A stretch of 64,000 bases of DNA from assembly GCA_030068145.1 (NCBI GenBank), contig JAPJBO010000408.1, positions 62,001 through 126,000 of the forward strand, given 5' to 3'. Under the pieces are notes generated by a model. It worked only from the letters and a program-made list of their open reading frames with translations, was not told the DNA's origin and did no database searches. This stretch comes from Diplonema papillatum. Taxonomy: Eukaryota; Euglenozoa; Diplonemea; Diplonemida; Diplonemidae. The translations under genes were made by a program, and so were the position numbers. Below, piece after piece: positions 29,401 to 40,363 of this stretch; the stretch's first letter is position 1; each line of letters starts with the position of its first letter.

Positions 29401-31887
29401 TGCTTCCCCCTCTCTCCCTCCGAAGCCCCTTCTGATATGTATTCGTCCTAATTTTATTTCCCTTCTCTGGGCCCGCTAGCAGACCTCGCTTCGTGGTGCC
29501 AGCACGAGGGGAGAACTTGGAGATACAGAGAAAGAAGAAAAACAGAGGGTTGGATGGAGAGGATGCAGGCGTGCATCGGGGCCCGTGAGGAAGCACCGGC
29601 CACCTTGCAAGATGAGAATACCTGCCCTGGAAAGAAGCACCCCTTTACTCGCGGGGGTAAGCACCCTTGCGGGGGAGCTCTTCCGTGTGCCTCCATGCGG
29701 AAGGACACTGGACCTTTTAAGAAGGCCGCGGAAGTCGGCTGAGCCCGGGAGCTACCGGAGAAGGTGTGTATGTGCTTGGGTATTACAACCTGGTTCGATT
29801 GCAGGGTAATAAAATCTCGGGGATAAAATACTGCGTGTTTTTCCCGTTCAATGCACAAACGCTTTGGTTTTTGAGCCCTTTGAAAGTGGACTTTCTTCCT
29901 GTCGTTCTCTCTCGCACGTGTGCTTGGTGGCTGCGTACCTTCCTGGGATGATATGATAAGATGCCAAACCCCCCTTTGTACTAATAAAGTACGTGCGCTC
30001 GGCTAAGGCCGGCGCGTGGCGAGACTGAAGGCAAGAGTTAAAGCTCGGGGAACAGTAAAGTTCGGGCAATGCTAGTTCTGGTGAAGCAAGGTTCGGGCGA
30101 AGCTAAGTTCGGGTGAGCAAAAATCTGGTGAAGCAAAGTTCGGGCGAAGCTAAGTTCTGGTGAAGCAAAGTTCGGGCGAAGCAAAGTTCGGGTGAAGCTA
30201 AGTTCGGGCGAAACAAAGTCCGGGCGAAGCTAAGTTCTGGGGGAAGCAAAGTTCGGGTGAAGCAAAGTTCTGGTGAAGCTAAGATCGGGCGAAACAAAGT
30301 TCGGGCGAAGCTAAGTTCAGGTGAAGCAAAGTTCGGGCGAAGCTAAGTTCGGGCGAAGCTAATTTCGGGTGAAGCAACATTCTGGTGAAGCTAAGTTCGG
30401 GCGAAACAAAGTTCGGGCGAAACAAAGTTCGGGCGAAGCAAAGTTCTGGGCGAAGCTAAGTTCGGATGAAGCAAAGTTCGGGCGAAACAAAGTTCTGGGG
30501 GAAGCAAAGTTCGGGCGAAGCAAAGTTCGGGTTCTGGTGGCAAGTTCGGCGCCAGTACCCAGGGGGGAGGCCCCCCCGGACCTTCCCCGACTCACCCGGG
30601 GTAAGCCAAATACCGCGAGATACTGAGAAACTCCGCAAAAAACGCAACTTTCGGGCACATTAGACCCCGAAACGCAACAACCCTCAAAAACTATCTTCGA
30701 CCGGGAAAATGTCAGGGGCGGGATTCGAACCCAAGCCTACCTGAAGGCCGACACCCGGTCTCTCTGCCACCCGCTTTCGGAAGGGTAAAAAAAAGCTTGC
30801 TCCGCACTATTATCCAGTCCAAAAACAATACACTTTTTTACTGGAGAAAAGTGGGGTTGGCTCGAATAGAGGCTATTCACATTGCATGTTCATAGGACCT
30901 CCAGTCTCGAAATATCTTTTTGTATAAGCAAACATGCTTTGTGTAGGAAATACTTGGCTGCCAGCTGCAAAAGATCAAAGGAGGTAAATGTGCTGTAGCC
31001 CACACGAAACACAAGTGAATCTGGGTTCCTTGAGATCGTCCTGGTAAGCTTTTGCCCGTTGCCGGCCGCTCGCTCCGAGCGTATGCTTAGGTACAAATAC
31101 GTCACAGCGTATACATACGAAATTCTCAGCAATGCCAAGCATGAAGGTGCGGGTCGTTTTTCGCGACAACAGCGGTGGAGCAAATGGTTCAAACTTTTTT
31201 TTTTGCGGGGTGCCTTTCTGTTATTTTCGCGAAATCATCCCCCCGCCCCGTCTGCGGAAAAGAACGACGACCTTGGAAGAGAAGAGCGTGGGTTAGCCTG
31301 ACGTCCTTCCCTTGATCGTTCATTAGAGCTAGCGTCAGAAAAGTCAGGTGCATCGCTTTCTGCATTTGTGCCGCTAGCAGCAACAGCGCACAAAAGAAAA
31401 ACAGCGGAAACTGCCGCAAGCGCCTGCGGTCGAAAAAAGAGGAGGAAGTACAGAGGGGCTGGGATCGGTAGAGTTTTTTTCTCCTTTTTGAATCTTTTCA
31501 CAAAAAAAGGGGTCGGTCCGCGATCGCGAGCAGTAAATCAGTGCCGAGAGACGGTCGTTTCCCGCACTCCGCAGAAAGCGGGTGTGCTTCGTGGTGGTGG
31601 TGCCTTGCAGGTGAACTCTTTGGGATGAAAGCGCTTGCGCGTACAACGTGCGTGTTCGGGGTCGACCACCGATGTTACTGTGAACAAACCAGCGCGATCC
31701 TCATCTGTGGGAGCCATTCAGGACTCTCCTCCGATCTCCTTCTCCGGACGGGAAGATCAGCTGCAGAACGCAGACGAATCGAAAGATTCTCGGAAGCGTG
31801 TCGCCGCCCCGGCGTCATGTTTCGGCACATCTTTTTTTGAAGCAAAACGCTCTTCGATGCGGCAGGACAAAACGTGTCGTCGGTTGA
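29401..31887. other. Gene-free stretch with family A and B elements
   Basis: Apart from family A copy 2 and a reversed family B copy (~30925-31035) I see no supported gene. Short ORFs here are overlaid on repeats or lack splice context. The part next to 31887 is presumably the 3' untranslated region of the adjacent glutaredoxin gene. Confidence 0.55.
29989..30910 (-). mobile_element. Family A element, copy 2
   Basis: It has the same organisation as copy 1: end 'gtacgtgcgctcggctaagg', inverted 'gagactgaagg' / 'cctccagtctcg' ends, a 16-bp minisatellite at ~30055-30530, and a tRNA-like module at ~30710-30778 (minus strand, B-box GGTTCGAATCC). The flank beyond 30910 runs straight into a reversed family B fragment. 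Confidence 0.8.
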
Positions 31888-32202
31888 TCAGGCACCTTGC
31901 TTGAGGAGCTCGGCGAGTTTGCCGCTTCTGTCGAGCTTCTTCGTGTCGTCGCAGCCGCCGACGTGCGTGTTGCCGATGATGACGTTGGGCACAGTGCGCT
32001 GTCCGGTGGCTTTTGCAAGCTTGTCTTGGATGGCAGCGCCGTCGCTCATCTTGTCGAGCTCGATCACTGAGGTTTTCGCGCCGTGCTTCGCGAACACCTG
32101 CTTCGCAGTCGTGCAGTACGGGCAGTAAGACTTCGAAAAGATGAGGACGTGCGACTTGGAGTGGTCGCCGGAGACGAGCGCTCTCGCTTGGGCCGCTGCC
32201 AT
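31888..32202 (-). CDS. Dithiol glutaredoxin (copy 1)
   Basis: The single exon encodes 104 residues, the usual length of a class I glutaredoxin, a small oxidoreductase that uses glutathione to reduce disulfides and glutathionylated proteins. It shows the redox motif CPYC (FSKSYCPYCTTAK), the cis-proline loop TVPNV, and the glutathione-binding GGCDDT. I chose the Met of MAAAQAR because the ATG follows directly after a pyrimidine-rich AACCTACAAG, a good spliced-leader acceptor; the reading frame stays open upstream but without a family match. No targeting peptide is evident, so it is probably cytosolic. It is clearly paralogous to the glutaredoxin at 38502-38828; the two flank isocitrate lyase. 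Confidence 0.93.
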   Translation of the reverse strand: MAAAQARALVSGDHSKSHVLIFSKSYCPYCTTAKQVFAKHGAKTSVIELDKMSDGAAIQDKLAKATGQRTVPNVIIGNTHVGGCDDTKKLDRSGKLAELLKQGA

Positions 32203-32655
32203 CTTGTAGGTTTTCTTTCGCTTGGGGTTGCTGATGTCCGAGTCTAGAGGTTTGGTAAATTGAGAGACGGGCCCGCACTGTCTTGTCGCTGTTGCCCCGG
32301 TCTCTGCTGCTCTACCGGATGAAGACAGTCTGATTGAGCTGCTCATAGGGGGTCGGCGATGCACATGCACGTGGGCGGGGGGTCCCGTCTTGTTGATGGA
32401 CCTCTTCTCGTCGCGGCCAGTTTTTTTGTTCCCGCGCGTTTTGCAGGGGGTTTAATGCACTCGTTAGTTGGTCAAATTCCGATCTGTATTGGACCTACAA
32501 TCAAAGATACCGCGGAATTGGTGATACATTTCAGTACAAAAATTGTGTGCTTAACCTGACCCCAACAGCGTTCGCGAGGACAGCACCCGGTATGCATGAT
32601 GCGGACGGCTTGCGCTGCGCTTCGGTGCCATCTGTTCGATAAGTACCCCCGATGA

Positions 32656-33586
32656 CTACGAACGCGCCTTCGAGCCATCGTTGGATGACCCTTCGCTCGT
32701 TTCTTCGCGTTTGCGTCGGTTCGCGCGCCGAAGGGACGCAGCCGGGGGCTGCGTTGCAGTGGGTGGCGTTCGCCGGGCGGGGGTGCTCCGCTGCCCCGGA
32801 GTTGCGGCGTCGGCAGCAGAGTGCGCCGGCGCCACCATGCGTGGGACGGAAGGGTCCTCCGCAGCACGTCGCCGCAGCGGCGCCGCGCGATCAATGGTTG
32901 GTGAGTCTCCCAGGCCGGAGCCGGAGGATTCCTCGCTCGTCTCTCCGCGTTTGCGTCGGAGCCCGCGTCGGAGCGCACAACGGACATTCTTCGCGCATTT
33001 GTTGCAGACCTGAAAACGCCCTTGCGTAATAGTGCGTAAAAAGTGCGACCAGCTTGCTCCGGCAGCGGCACAGTACAGAAGCCGGCGGAGAACCTTCTGC
33101 TGTGTTGGCTCGTCAGCGGGGGCGTCCAAAAAACAAAGTATACACGCGTAGTTAGCCACGCTAGGCACGGATCTCACTCACGCAGGAAAAGTGTCGAAAA
33201 AGAGAGAGGAATAAAAAGCAGCAACGGTCCTGGGGAATCCTATGGTCCTTCGAAGAACGCGTGGCGCGATGGGGACAAAAAGAAAACAAGCGTTTTCCCT
33301 AACGCGCACCAAAAAATGAGCCCTTTTTTCACGGGTTCATTCGTCTTTCGAACTAAGAGCATCGGGAAATGTGTGGGGGGGGGGTTCAAAAAGCGGGGGA
33401 AAAGAAGAAAGGATGAAAAGAACGCTATTCCGGCGCTGAAGGAATGCCGAGGGAGCACGCCCTGGGTGTGCCAGTCCGCTGCGAACGTTTCTTCGACTGT
33501 CCCTCCGATGGTCTCTCGGAGAAACGGAACTGGGGACGCTTGCCGGCTCCAGCGCTGAGCTCACACACGGCTTTCATGTCAACAAC
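32656..33586 (-). CDS. Tentative small basic protein, two exons
   Basis: A possible gene: ATG at 33577 sits 9 nt after TTTTCAG (33589-33587). A donor GCC|GTGTGTG at 33568 joins in phase to TTTTCAG|GTC at 33009, then the frame is open to TAG at 32656. The product would be about 120 residues: a Cys pair (VCNKCAKNVRC), then an Arg-rich, low-complexity body holding two versions of a RRKRGETSE / NRRKREETSE motif. The three-residue first exon is odd, and both strands are open over this GC-rich segment, so the call could be wrong. An alternative is that 33586-33425 is a longer exon. I recognise no family. Confidence 0.3.
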
Positions 33587-33589
33587 CTG

Positions 33590-35163
33590 AAAACAAGTAC
33601 ACATGCACGCGCAGGCAAATGCAAAGCAAGAAAGAAGCAAAGGTCGAGGTGCGCAGGAACCAAGCAGAGAGAACGTGGTGAACACGTTGTAACAGAGAAC
33701 CAGGGGGGTGATCCAAGCACAGCGAGGGCACGAGCTCGGTGCCTTTTCGTGTTGTTCGGCGGCGCCTCGGCCCCTGACGAGAACGGGTTACACAGCTTCT
33801 CTCGGGTTCTGCCCTCCTCAGGTCCCGGGGGAAAATAAATACCTTCGGACAACGGGGAGAAGACGCAAAAATCGGGGGGGGAAAGTGACAGCATACGCGA
33901 AAAAGAATAAAAAGAACGCGGCAAGAAAAACCTTCCGGTTGGCCTAGGGGGGCTGCATGCGTAGTTTGTTTAGCGAGCCATGGACGCGCCGCCTTGCTGT
34001 GGCATGTAGTAGTGGTTTGCGTGTGGTTTTCTTTGGCCCGTGGCTCGTTTCTTGTGTGTTGCGCACGCGTGGCTTTCTCTGAGTTTTTGCGTGAGGAAGA
34101 ATGGGGTGGGAAAAACGGAGGACTGGCATGAAACGTGAGGAGCGGCGAGAATCTCGGGAGGCGCAGCCAAGCAACGGCCGCTTTCCTGACTGATTTTGAT
34201 CATTTTGTCCTTTGGCGACAGCAATCATGTCACTTCGGTGAAGCCGGGCGTGCGGATTGGCTGGCCTGTTCTCCCAAAGAGCAACCTCGCCTACCTGCTG
34301 CGAAACACGCGGGGGTGAGGGCCCCCTTTATGGGAGGCTAGAAAGAAGGAAAATAAACGAGTATGAATGAAACAAACACGAAAGAAATGCGAAAACGGGT
34401 TTTAAAAAAATCCGAAAATTCCTCCCCCCCCCCTCCCTGTTTTGTTCGTTTGTTGTTGCTATCGGAGGGGCGCTTAGGCGCGCATGTAGGCACAACCGGG
34501 GGGGTATGGGAGGGAATGAAAACAAGACAAACAGAAAAAATGAAGGGAATTGTTCTCGGCGCGTCAGGTTCTCCCCTCGGGATTCTTTTGGGCAGCAACC
34601 GCTAGGTGCGTGGCGGCAGCCAGTATTTCTATATGTGCATTCGACATGGGACTACAAGGAAAACATGATGCGCCAACGCTTCTTCATCATTCATCTCTGT
34701 CGTTCACAACAGACCTGTATTGTCTTCGGCGGATGTAACCGCAACGCAATAAATCGTGCGGAAAGCCGAGAGAGAATTTGGTGGGGCGGGAAAAACCCTT
34801 CGATCTTCTTTCTCTATTTCTCCTGGTTTTGTGCTTCCGACGTATGCCGTATAGGGCGTACAGAATGGTGTCTTTTGACCTCTTTTTTTTTCTCTTCTTC
34901 TGGACGGCTTTTCTGTGGCCGCGGTAACCCGGGCAGTTACTCACTCGTTGGTCGCTCGTTGGTTCGCGCTTTTCCTTTTCCCATCTTGGGCTGTGTTTTG
35001 TTTTCATTTTATGCTTTTTTTCCTTTGGCTCGGCTAGCTTTTGAAGCTGCCGACAGAAGGCAATGAAAAGAAAATAAGACAGGAAGCGCGTCGTGTTTCT
35101 TGATTTGCTTGGAAAAAGGCGACACTTGGCGGTTGTGGTGATTGTGTGTATTCCTGCGTCGGC
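33590..35163. other. Gene-free stretch 3' of isocitrate lyase
   Basis: No exon is supported. It contains homopolymer-rich sequence and a short dispersed repeat at ~34830-34882 ('gtgcttccgacg' ... 'gggcgtacagaatggtgtcttttgacc') that recurs at ~39637-39685 and ~59289-59345. Part of it is presumably the isocitrate lyase 3' untranslated region. Confidence 0.55.
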
Positions 35164-36987
35164 CTACTTGGTCCTCTTCGTGGGCTCTTCGAAGTCGTCG
35201 TTTTCGGCGTCGTAGACGAAGTCAGGCATCTTCGGCTCCTCGAGGGAGGATCGGAATTTTCGGGTACGGACCTTCGGCTGGTCAGCGGAAGAGAGCTTGC
35301 TCTTGGTTTCTTTGAACTGGTCCTCGGTGACGCCCTTGGACATGATGCCCGTGGACGACAGCGTGTTGACGAGACCGGTCTGGTAGTCAACGACAAGGGC
35401 GCCGCTCCACTTCTGGTGGGTCAGCGTTTCAACGCCGTACTCGCGCTCCTTCCTCTGGATCTTCTCGACGTACGCGCGCATGCCGCGTTGCGCGTAGTCC
35501 TTCGTGAACGTGTCGACCATCAACGCGTTGCTGTGCAGCCCAGCCAGGGTGCAGAACTGCCAGACGAACCCGAGCTTGCCGATGTCACGCGTGAACGACG
35601 CCATCTCGTCATCGCTCAACCCCGCGACGTCCCAGTTGAAGGATGGCGACAAGTTGTAGGACAGCAGCTGGTTGGGGAACTTCGCGTGGACTCCGTCGGC
35701 GAACATCTTCGCCTGCGCGACGTTCGGGGTGTCGGTCTCCATCCACAGCAGATCGGCGTGCGGCGCGAACGCCTTTGCACGCTGGATGCAGAAGTCGACA
35801 CCGTTCAACACACGGTAGTATCCTTCCCTCGTCCTCGGCTTGTACCACGACCAGTACATCTCAACGCCAAGGTCCTTGGCCAGCTCACGAGCCTCGACGT
35901 GCGAAAGGTCGTTGTACGACTCGTTCCACAGGTTGAGCTTCTCTTGGATCTTCGCGTCCGGGATCCCAAGCTGCTTGATCTCCTGCGTGACGGCTTCGCC
36001 GAAGGTCATCGCGTTGGCTTCGGTTCCCCACGAAACCTGCCTCTTCATCATCTCGTCGGGGGCGAGCTGCGCTTTCTCCATGTCGCGGAGGGCGTCGACC
36101 AAGTTCGGAATGTCCTTGTTCCGGGTGCCCATGATGAACGGCTGGTCGCGCGGGTCGATGTTGTTGTCAAGGTACTGCGCGGCTTCGGCGTCGGTACGAG
36201 CGACGATCAGCGTCTGGGTCCCCATGATGTCGCATTGAAGGCGCGCCGCCTTCAAACGCTCTGCGTGCTCTTGCGTCGAGACGAGCACTTTACCTCCCAT
36301 GTGCCCGCACTTCTTTGTCCCGGCCTTCTGGTCCTCCAAGTGGACGCCAGCTGCACCGGCTTCGACGAAGAGCTTGACGAGCTTCATGACAGCCGACAGA
36401 CCACCGTGGCCCGTGTCTCCATCAGCGATGATGGGCGGGAACAAGTCGTGCGGCGGCGTCGACTGGCGCTCCTCAGGCGTCATCTGCGTGCGGATCAGCT
36501 TCTGCTTGCGGTCGTGGAACATCAGAGCACGGAACAGTTGGTCGACCTTAGTAGGGACGGTGTTCATGGGGTAGTCGGCAAGGTCGGGGCCCGGCTCGTT
36601 GGTGACGGAGCACGTCGACGACGACTGCCACCCGCTGACGTAGATGGTGTCTAGGTACTTCGCCATTTGGACGACCTGCACGGGGTCCGTGCAACCGAAG
36701 GTCCAGCTGGCTTCTTTGTTGTCCCAGTTCTTGTTGAACTTGTCCCACGCCTTCTCGGCGGCTTTGTCGGCCAAATGGTACCGGTTCGTCGTCCCGGGGA
36801 AGGTCCCCCTCAGCTTCGCGACGTCCTCGGCGGTCCACGTGCGGGTCGTCCTCTTGAACCTGTCCTTGCCGAACCATTCCTGGATGCTCTGCGCCTCGGC
36901 CGCGAGCGCCTGCCCTTCGGGGTCGCTCCCGAAAGCCCTTCCGAACCGCGGGGCGGCCTGTCCAGCACGGATACCGGCACGCTGCAT
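35164..36987 (-). CDS. Isocitrate lyase
   Basis: An intronless reading frame of 607 residues. Isocitrate lyase splits isocitrate into succinate and glyoxylate, the first step specific to the glyoxylate cycle. It shows the family signature KKCGH (residues 225-229, catalytic Cys227), the upstream IIADGDTGHGG metal/substrate loop, GVHLEDQ, LIVARTDAEAA and the WMETDTPN segment. It is somewhat longer than bacterial enzymes (~430), as eukaryotic forms are because of an inserted helical region. The N-terminus is Arg/Gly/Ala-rich (MQRAGIRAGQAAPRFGRAFG), which could be a mitochondrial presequence. The C-terminus (EEPTKRTK) is not a PTS1 peroxisomal signal. The ATG lies 5 nt after CACTAATAG behind a pyrimidine-rich stretch, a likely spliced-leader acceptor. 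Confidence 0.97.
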   Translation of the reverse strand: MQRAGIRAGQAAPRFGRAFGSDPEGQALAAEAQSIQEWFGKDRFKRTTRTWTAEDVAKLRGTFPGTTNRYHLADKAAEKAWDKFNKNWDNKEASWTFGCTDPVQVVQMAKYLDTIYVSGWQSSSTCSVTNEPGPDLADYPMNTVPTKVDQLFRALMFHDRKQKLIRTQMTPEERQSTPPHDLFPPIIADGDTGHGGLSAVMKLVKLFVEAGAAGVHLEDQKAGTKKCGHMGGKVLVSTQEHAERLKAARLQCDIMGTQTLIVARTDAEAAQYLDNNIDPRDQPFIMGTRNKDIPNLVDALRDMEKAQLAPDEMMKRQVSWGTEANAMTFGEAVTQEIKQLGIPDAKIQEKLNLWNESYNDLSHVEARELAKDLGVEMYWSWYKPRTREGYYRVLNGVDFCIQRAKAFAPHADLLWMETDTPNVAQAKMFADGVHAKFPNQLLSYNLSPSFNWDVAGLSDDEMASFTRDIGKLGFVWQFCTLAGLHSNALMVDTFTKDYAQRGMRAYVEKIQRKEREYGVETLTHQKWSGALVVDYQTGLVNTLSSTGIMSKGVTEDQFKETKSKLSSADQPKVRTRKFRSSLEEPKMPDFVYDAENDDFEEPTKRTK

Positions 36988-36997
36988 GGCTACTATT

Positions 36998-38501
36998 AGT
37001 GTATGTGAGGGTGAGTGAGTGGTGGTGTCTTTCCGGTGCCCAAATAAAGACCTGCAGGTTCAAAAAATTCGCTTCAACCCGACCGGGTCAGACTTACCAA
37101 GGTTGACACACACTCCTTTCGTTTTGCAGTTTTTAGAGTGCAAGTTCTTGTAAAAATCCGGCTGGACCCGGCTCTCCGGGGCAGAAAACACTCAGACTCT
37201 CGTTCTGAGCGCAATGCACTCTTGGCAGCCTTTACAGGAACGTATCCTCCGAAAGGATTTCCCCAGTTCATTCACGACGTCTCCAGCTGATCGGGTGCTT
37301 GAAACGTGCTGCCGGTATTCTGGACGAGTTGACCGCCACCAGGCTCATACTTGTCCACTTGTCTCTGGATTTTCAGGGAGGAGGCAACGAGCCTGCGTAA
37401 CTTGACATCGGACTTGCTTGGGTCTAGGGCCGAGAAAGCCAGCAAAAAGGCCCTCTCTCGGGAAAGGTCAACGCGGTAGCGGTGACCACGAGAACACATA
37501 CAAATGGGGGGGGAGAGGCCCTGGGACTGCTAAGGCGTGACTAACCCCGTCCCTGTCCCTCCCAGGGAGCAGAGTTGAGAGTGCCGCGGGAAGCTACACC
37601 TTGCCACATCTGCTTGGCTAAGTGGTCCCGGCCTTCGCAGCGCCGAAACACACCGTCACCGAGCTGGGCTCAGTCGAATTCTGTGCTCGCGGCTGCTGCG
37701 CAAACCCGGGTAATTCAGCTGGTGGTCGGTATTCACTCAGGTATTCGCGAGAAAGAGGCGGAAAGATATCAGCAGGCTCACCTCATTCAAGAAGAAGTTG
37801 GGCGAGCTGCGTCGTCGGAAACCACCCGCTCGGTTTGCGTTCACCGTTCTCGGTGGAGCTAGTGACACCGCGCAAACGGACAAGAGGCAAACAGAGGGGG
37901 AGGAGAGAGAGAGAGAGAGGAATTGTTGCCAACGCATATTGATTCGCAGGTAACAAAGGAGCCCCGAAAGGAAAAAGCGACGCTGTGCCACTTCCGGGTG
38001 CTCTTCCTCCCGCAGTAAACCCTTCCGACACCTCAGAACTCCAGCTTGCAAGTCCTCGAGCTTACGTAGAATGACAATTTCGAGATTGGCCGGATTAGGA
38101 CGCCTCTGTTGAAAACTGTCGCCAAGGTCCTTGGCCGCCGCCGAGAAAGAGAGACAAAGAGGGACGAGATAGAGTGCGGGGACCACCTCTCCGAATCTCT
38201 TCGCACTGCTACGGCGGGCGTAAGTCGCTCCGGAGAGACTTTTTCCGGGTGAATCTCAGCCACCCGAGAGTGCGACGAGGGACGAGAAGCTAGGTCCAGG
38301 GGGATGGCAAGAACGTGCTTGATGGATATGTGCGCAACCCTGTGCCGCTTTGAGCCGGACACAGAAGGCGGACCGGCATCAGCGCGGAACCTGAGTGTCT
38401 GCAGACAGGACAGGTCCGGGAGGGGAAGGGGTTAGTTCCGGGCGGGTGTCTTTTTCTGCGAACCGGATGGCCGCGATAACGACGGGCCCTGAGGGGATCC
38501 G
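36998..38501. other. Gene-free stretch between isocitrate lyase and a glutaredoxin
   Basis: No exon is supported. It contains a unit at ~37470-37570 shared with ~10990-11100, a unit at ~38150-38245 ('gagtgcggggacca' ... 'gctacggcgggcgtaagtcg') related to ~1370-1440 and ~46800-46915, and at ~38300-38420 a unit related to ~9756-9840, 47830-47945 and 56350-56490. Confidence 0.55.
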
Positions 38502-38828
38502 TCACGCGTCGATTAGCCGGGTCAGCTCGCCGTCTTGGTAGAGGCGTATGGTGTCTGATGCTCCGCCGACGTGCATTTCCCCGATGAAGACGTTGGGGAC
38601 CGTCCTCTGCTGCGTGAGGGAGTGCAGCTCCGCCTGGATCCGGCTGCCGTTCTGGACTACGTCGAGTTCGACGACCGCGGGCTGCACGCCCAGCTGGCTG
38701 AACACTTGCTTCACCTGCGAGCAGTACGGGCACGACGTCTTCGAGAACACCAGCACCTTGCTGGCCGCGGCCGCCTCGCCGAGGATGGGCTTCGCGAGTG
38801 CCCGCACAGCCTGGGATACGCTTGCCAT
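38502..38828 (-). CDS. Dithiol glutaredoxin (copy 2)
   Basis: A single exon of 108 residues with the glutaredoxin core: CPYC redox motif (FSKTSCPYCSQVK), TVPNVFIG cis-proline loop and GGASDT glutathione site. Relative to the other copy the second Cys near the glutathione site (GGCDDT) is Ala, and the helices differ at many positions, so the duplication is not recent. An in-frame ATG lies 8 codons further upstream; I prefer MASVSQAV because it fits the family start, but a probable spliced-leader acceptor (ACTGTAG at 38855) leaves both ATGs in the transcript. No signal peptide is evident. Confidence 0.92.
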   Translation of the reverse strand: MASVSQAVRALAKPILGEAAAASKVLVFSKTSCPYCSQVKQVFSQLGVQPAVVELDVVQNGSRIQAELHSLTQQRTVPNVFIGEMHVGGASDTIRLYQDGELTRLIDA

Positions 38829-38855
38829 TTTTGCGGGGTCGTGAACGTTCACTTC

Positions 38856-40363
38856 TACAGTTGGGGCTTTTTTCCGCTTCTTTTGGTGTGCGATTCCTGG
38901 TTGATAAAAAGGAGGGTTTTTTGTGTTTCCGGTGATATTCGCTCAATCAGGCGTGCATTGAGTTGTTCGAGACTGGAGGTCCTATGAACATGCAATGTGA
39001 ATAGCCTCTATTCGAGCCAACCCCACTTTTCTGTAAACGAGTTTGAAAGTGTATTGTTTTTGACTGGATTTAGTGGGGAGCTAGCTTTTTCCCCCCCTGC
39101 CCAAAAGCATATGGGTGGCAGAGTGAGCTGGCTTCGGCCTTCAGGCCGGTAGGCCCGGGTTCGAACCCCGCCCATGACACTTTTCCGGTCGAAGATTGTT
39201 TTCCACGTTTGTTGCGTTCCGAAATTTGCGTTTTTTGCGGAGTTTCTCAATCCCGCGGTATTTGGGCACCCCGGGAAACGGAGTCGGGGGAGGTCCGGTG
39301 GTCTCCCCTCCGGGTACTGGCGCCGAACTTGCCATCACAGGCCAAACTTGCCACCGTGTCGAAATCAGCATCACCAGAACCCGAACTTTGCTTCACCCAG
39401 AACTTAGCTGCGCCCGAACTTTGCTTCACCAGAACTTTGCTTCACCCGAACTTAGCTTCGCTCGAACTTTACTGTTTCCCGAACTTTAGCTGCTGCCTCC
39501 AGTCTCGCCCCGCGCCGGCCTTTAGCCGAGCGCACGTACTTTGCCACGTAATAGTTTGCTTGCAATAGCTTTTGTGCGGTCGACAATTTACGTCGTTCTG
39601 ATGTCTGGCGACTTTGTTTCTTTGCTTGCTTTTGTTTTGTGTTTCCGACGATCCCGTCGGACGTACAGATTTGGTGTGGTCGGTATAGCCAGGGGGAACT
39701 ACGGGGGAACTATGGGGAACTGACCTTGGGGTGTCTTTTTTGTGTTTCCGGCGATATTCGCTCAGTCAGTTGCCTGTGACGGCGTTCATTGAGTTGTTTG
39801 AATTAGTTCACTTACAGTAGCTGCTGATCTGCTGCGATGGTCTGCGGTTTCCAAAGCGGAGCGATGGCGGAGCTGCGGACGAGTGCGGGGGAGGCTGATT
39901 TTGATCCATGGTGCGCGAACTTCTGTTGAATAAGGATGATGCAGGTTGGGAGGTGTGCTGATTCCTGAGGGAGTTGAGGGAATGGTGATTGGGTCGGAGC
40001 GTATGGGGCTAAGAAACGGTTGCTTGGCCAGGAGAGGGGTTTGAAAGCGGGGGGTTTATCTGCTGCTGATCTGCTGCGGTGGACTGCGAGTGACAGAGCG
40101 TAGCGATGGCGGAGCTGAGGGGATGTTTGCAGGCTGGTGCACGGGAGGGTTGGTGATGATGATGTGCAGGAGGTCCGCTGTTAGCGAGGAGTTTTGAGGA
40201 CTCGGCGGATTCTTGACGCGCAAGGGTGTTGGGGGAAGTTGGGTACCGCGAGAGTAGTACTTCTTGGGGTGTTGGTATTGCTTGGCCGGGGTGTTGGGAA
40301 CGAACGCGGTGTGTCTACTGCTTCATCATGTTGTTGCCGGTTGAGGGGTTGCTGCCGCTGTCT
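38856..40363. other. Repeat-rich stretch with family A copy 3
   Basis: It holds a short dispersed repeat ('gtgtttccggtgatattcgctca') at ~38920 and ~39755, family A copy 3, and at 39820-40130 two similar ~60-bp units around 'ctgctgatctgctgcg' and 'gcgatggcggagctg'. No coding exon is supported. Confidence 0.55.
38967..39539 (+). mobile_element. Family A element, copy 3 (short minisatellite)
   Basis: Opposite orientation to copies 1 and 2. The start 'tcgagactggaggtcctatg' and the end 'gcctccagtctcgccccgcg' are the inverted pair. The tRNA-like module (39110-39180) has A-box-like GGTGGCAGAGTGAGCTGG and B-box GGTTCGAACCC. Only about six minisatellite units are left, so this copy shows the conserved backbone most clearly. 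Confidence 0.8.

Noticed and set aside
39110-39180. Functional tRNA gene
   Set aside because: A- and B-box-like strings are present, but the anticodon arm has a 4-nt loop, the acceptor stem is poor, and the same module recurs inside family A copies.
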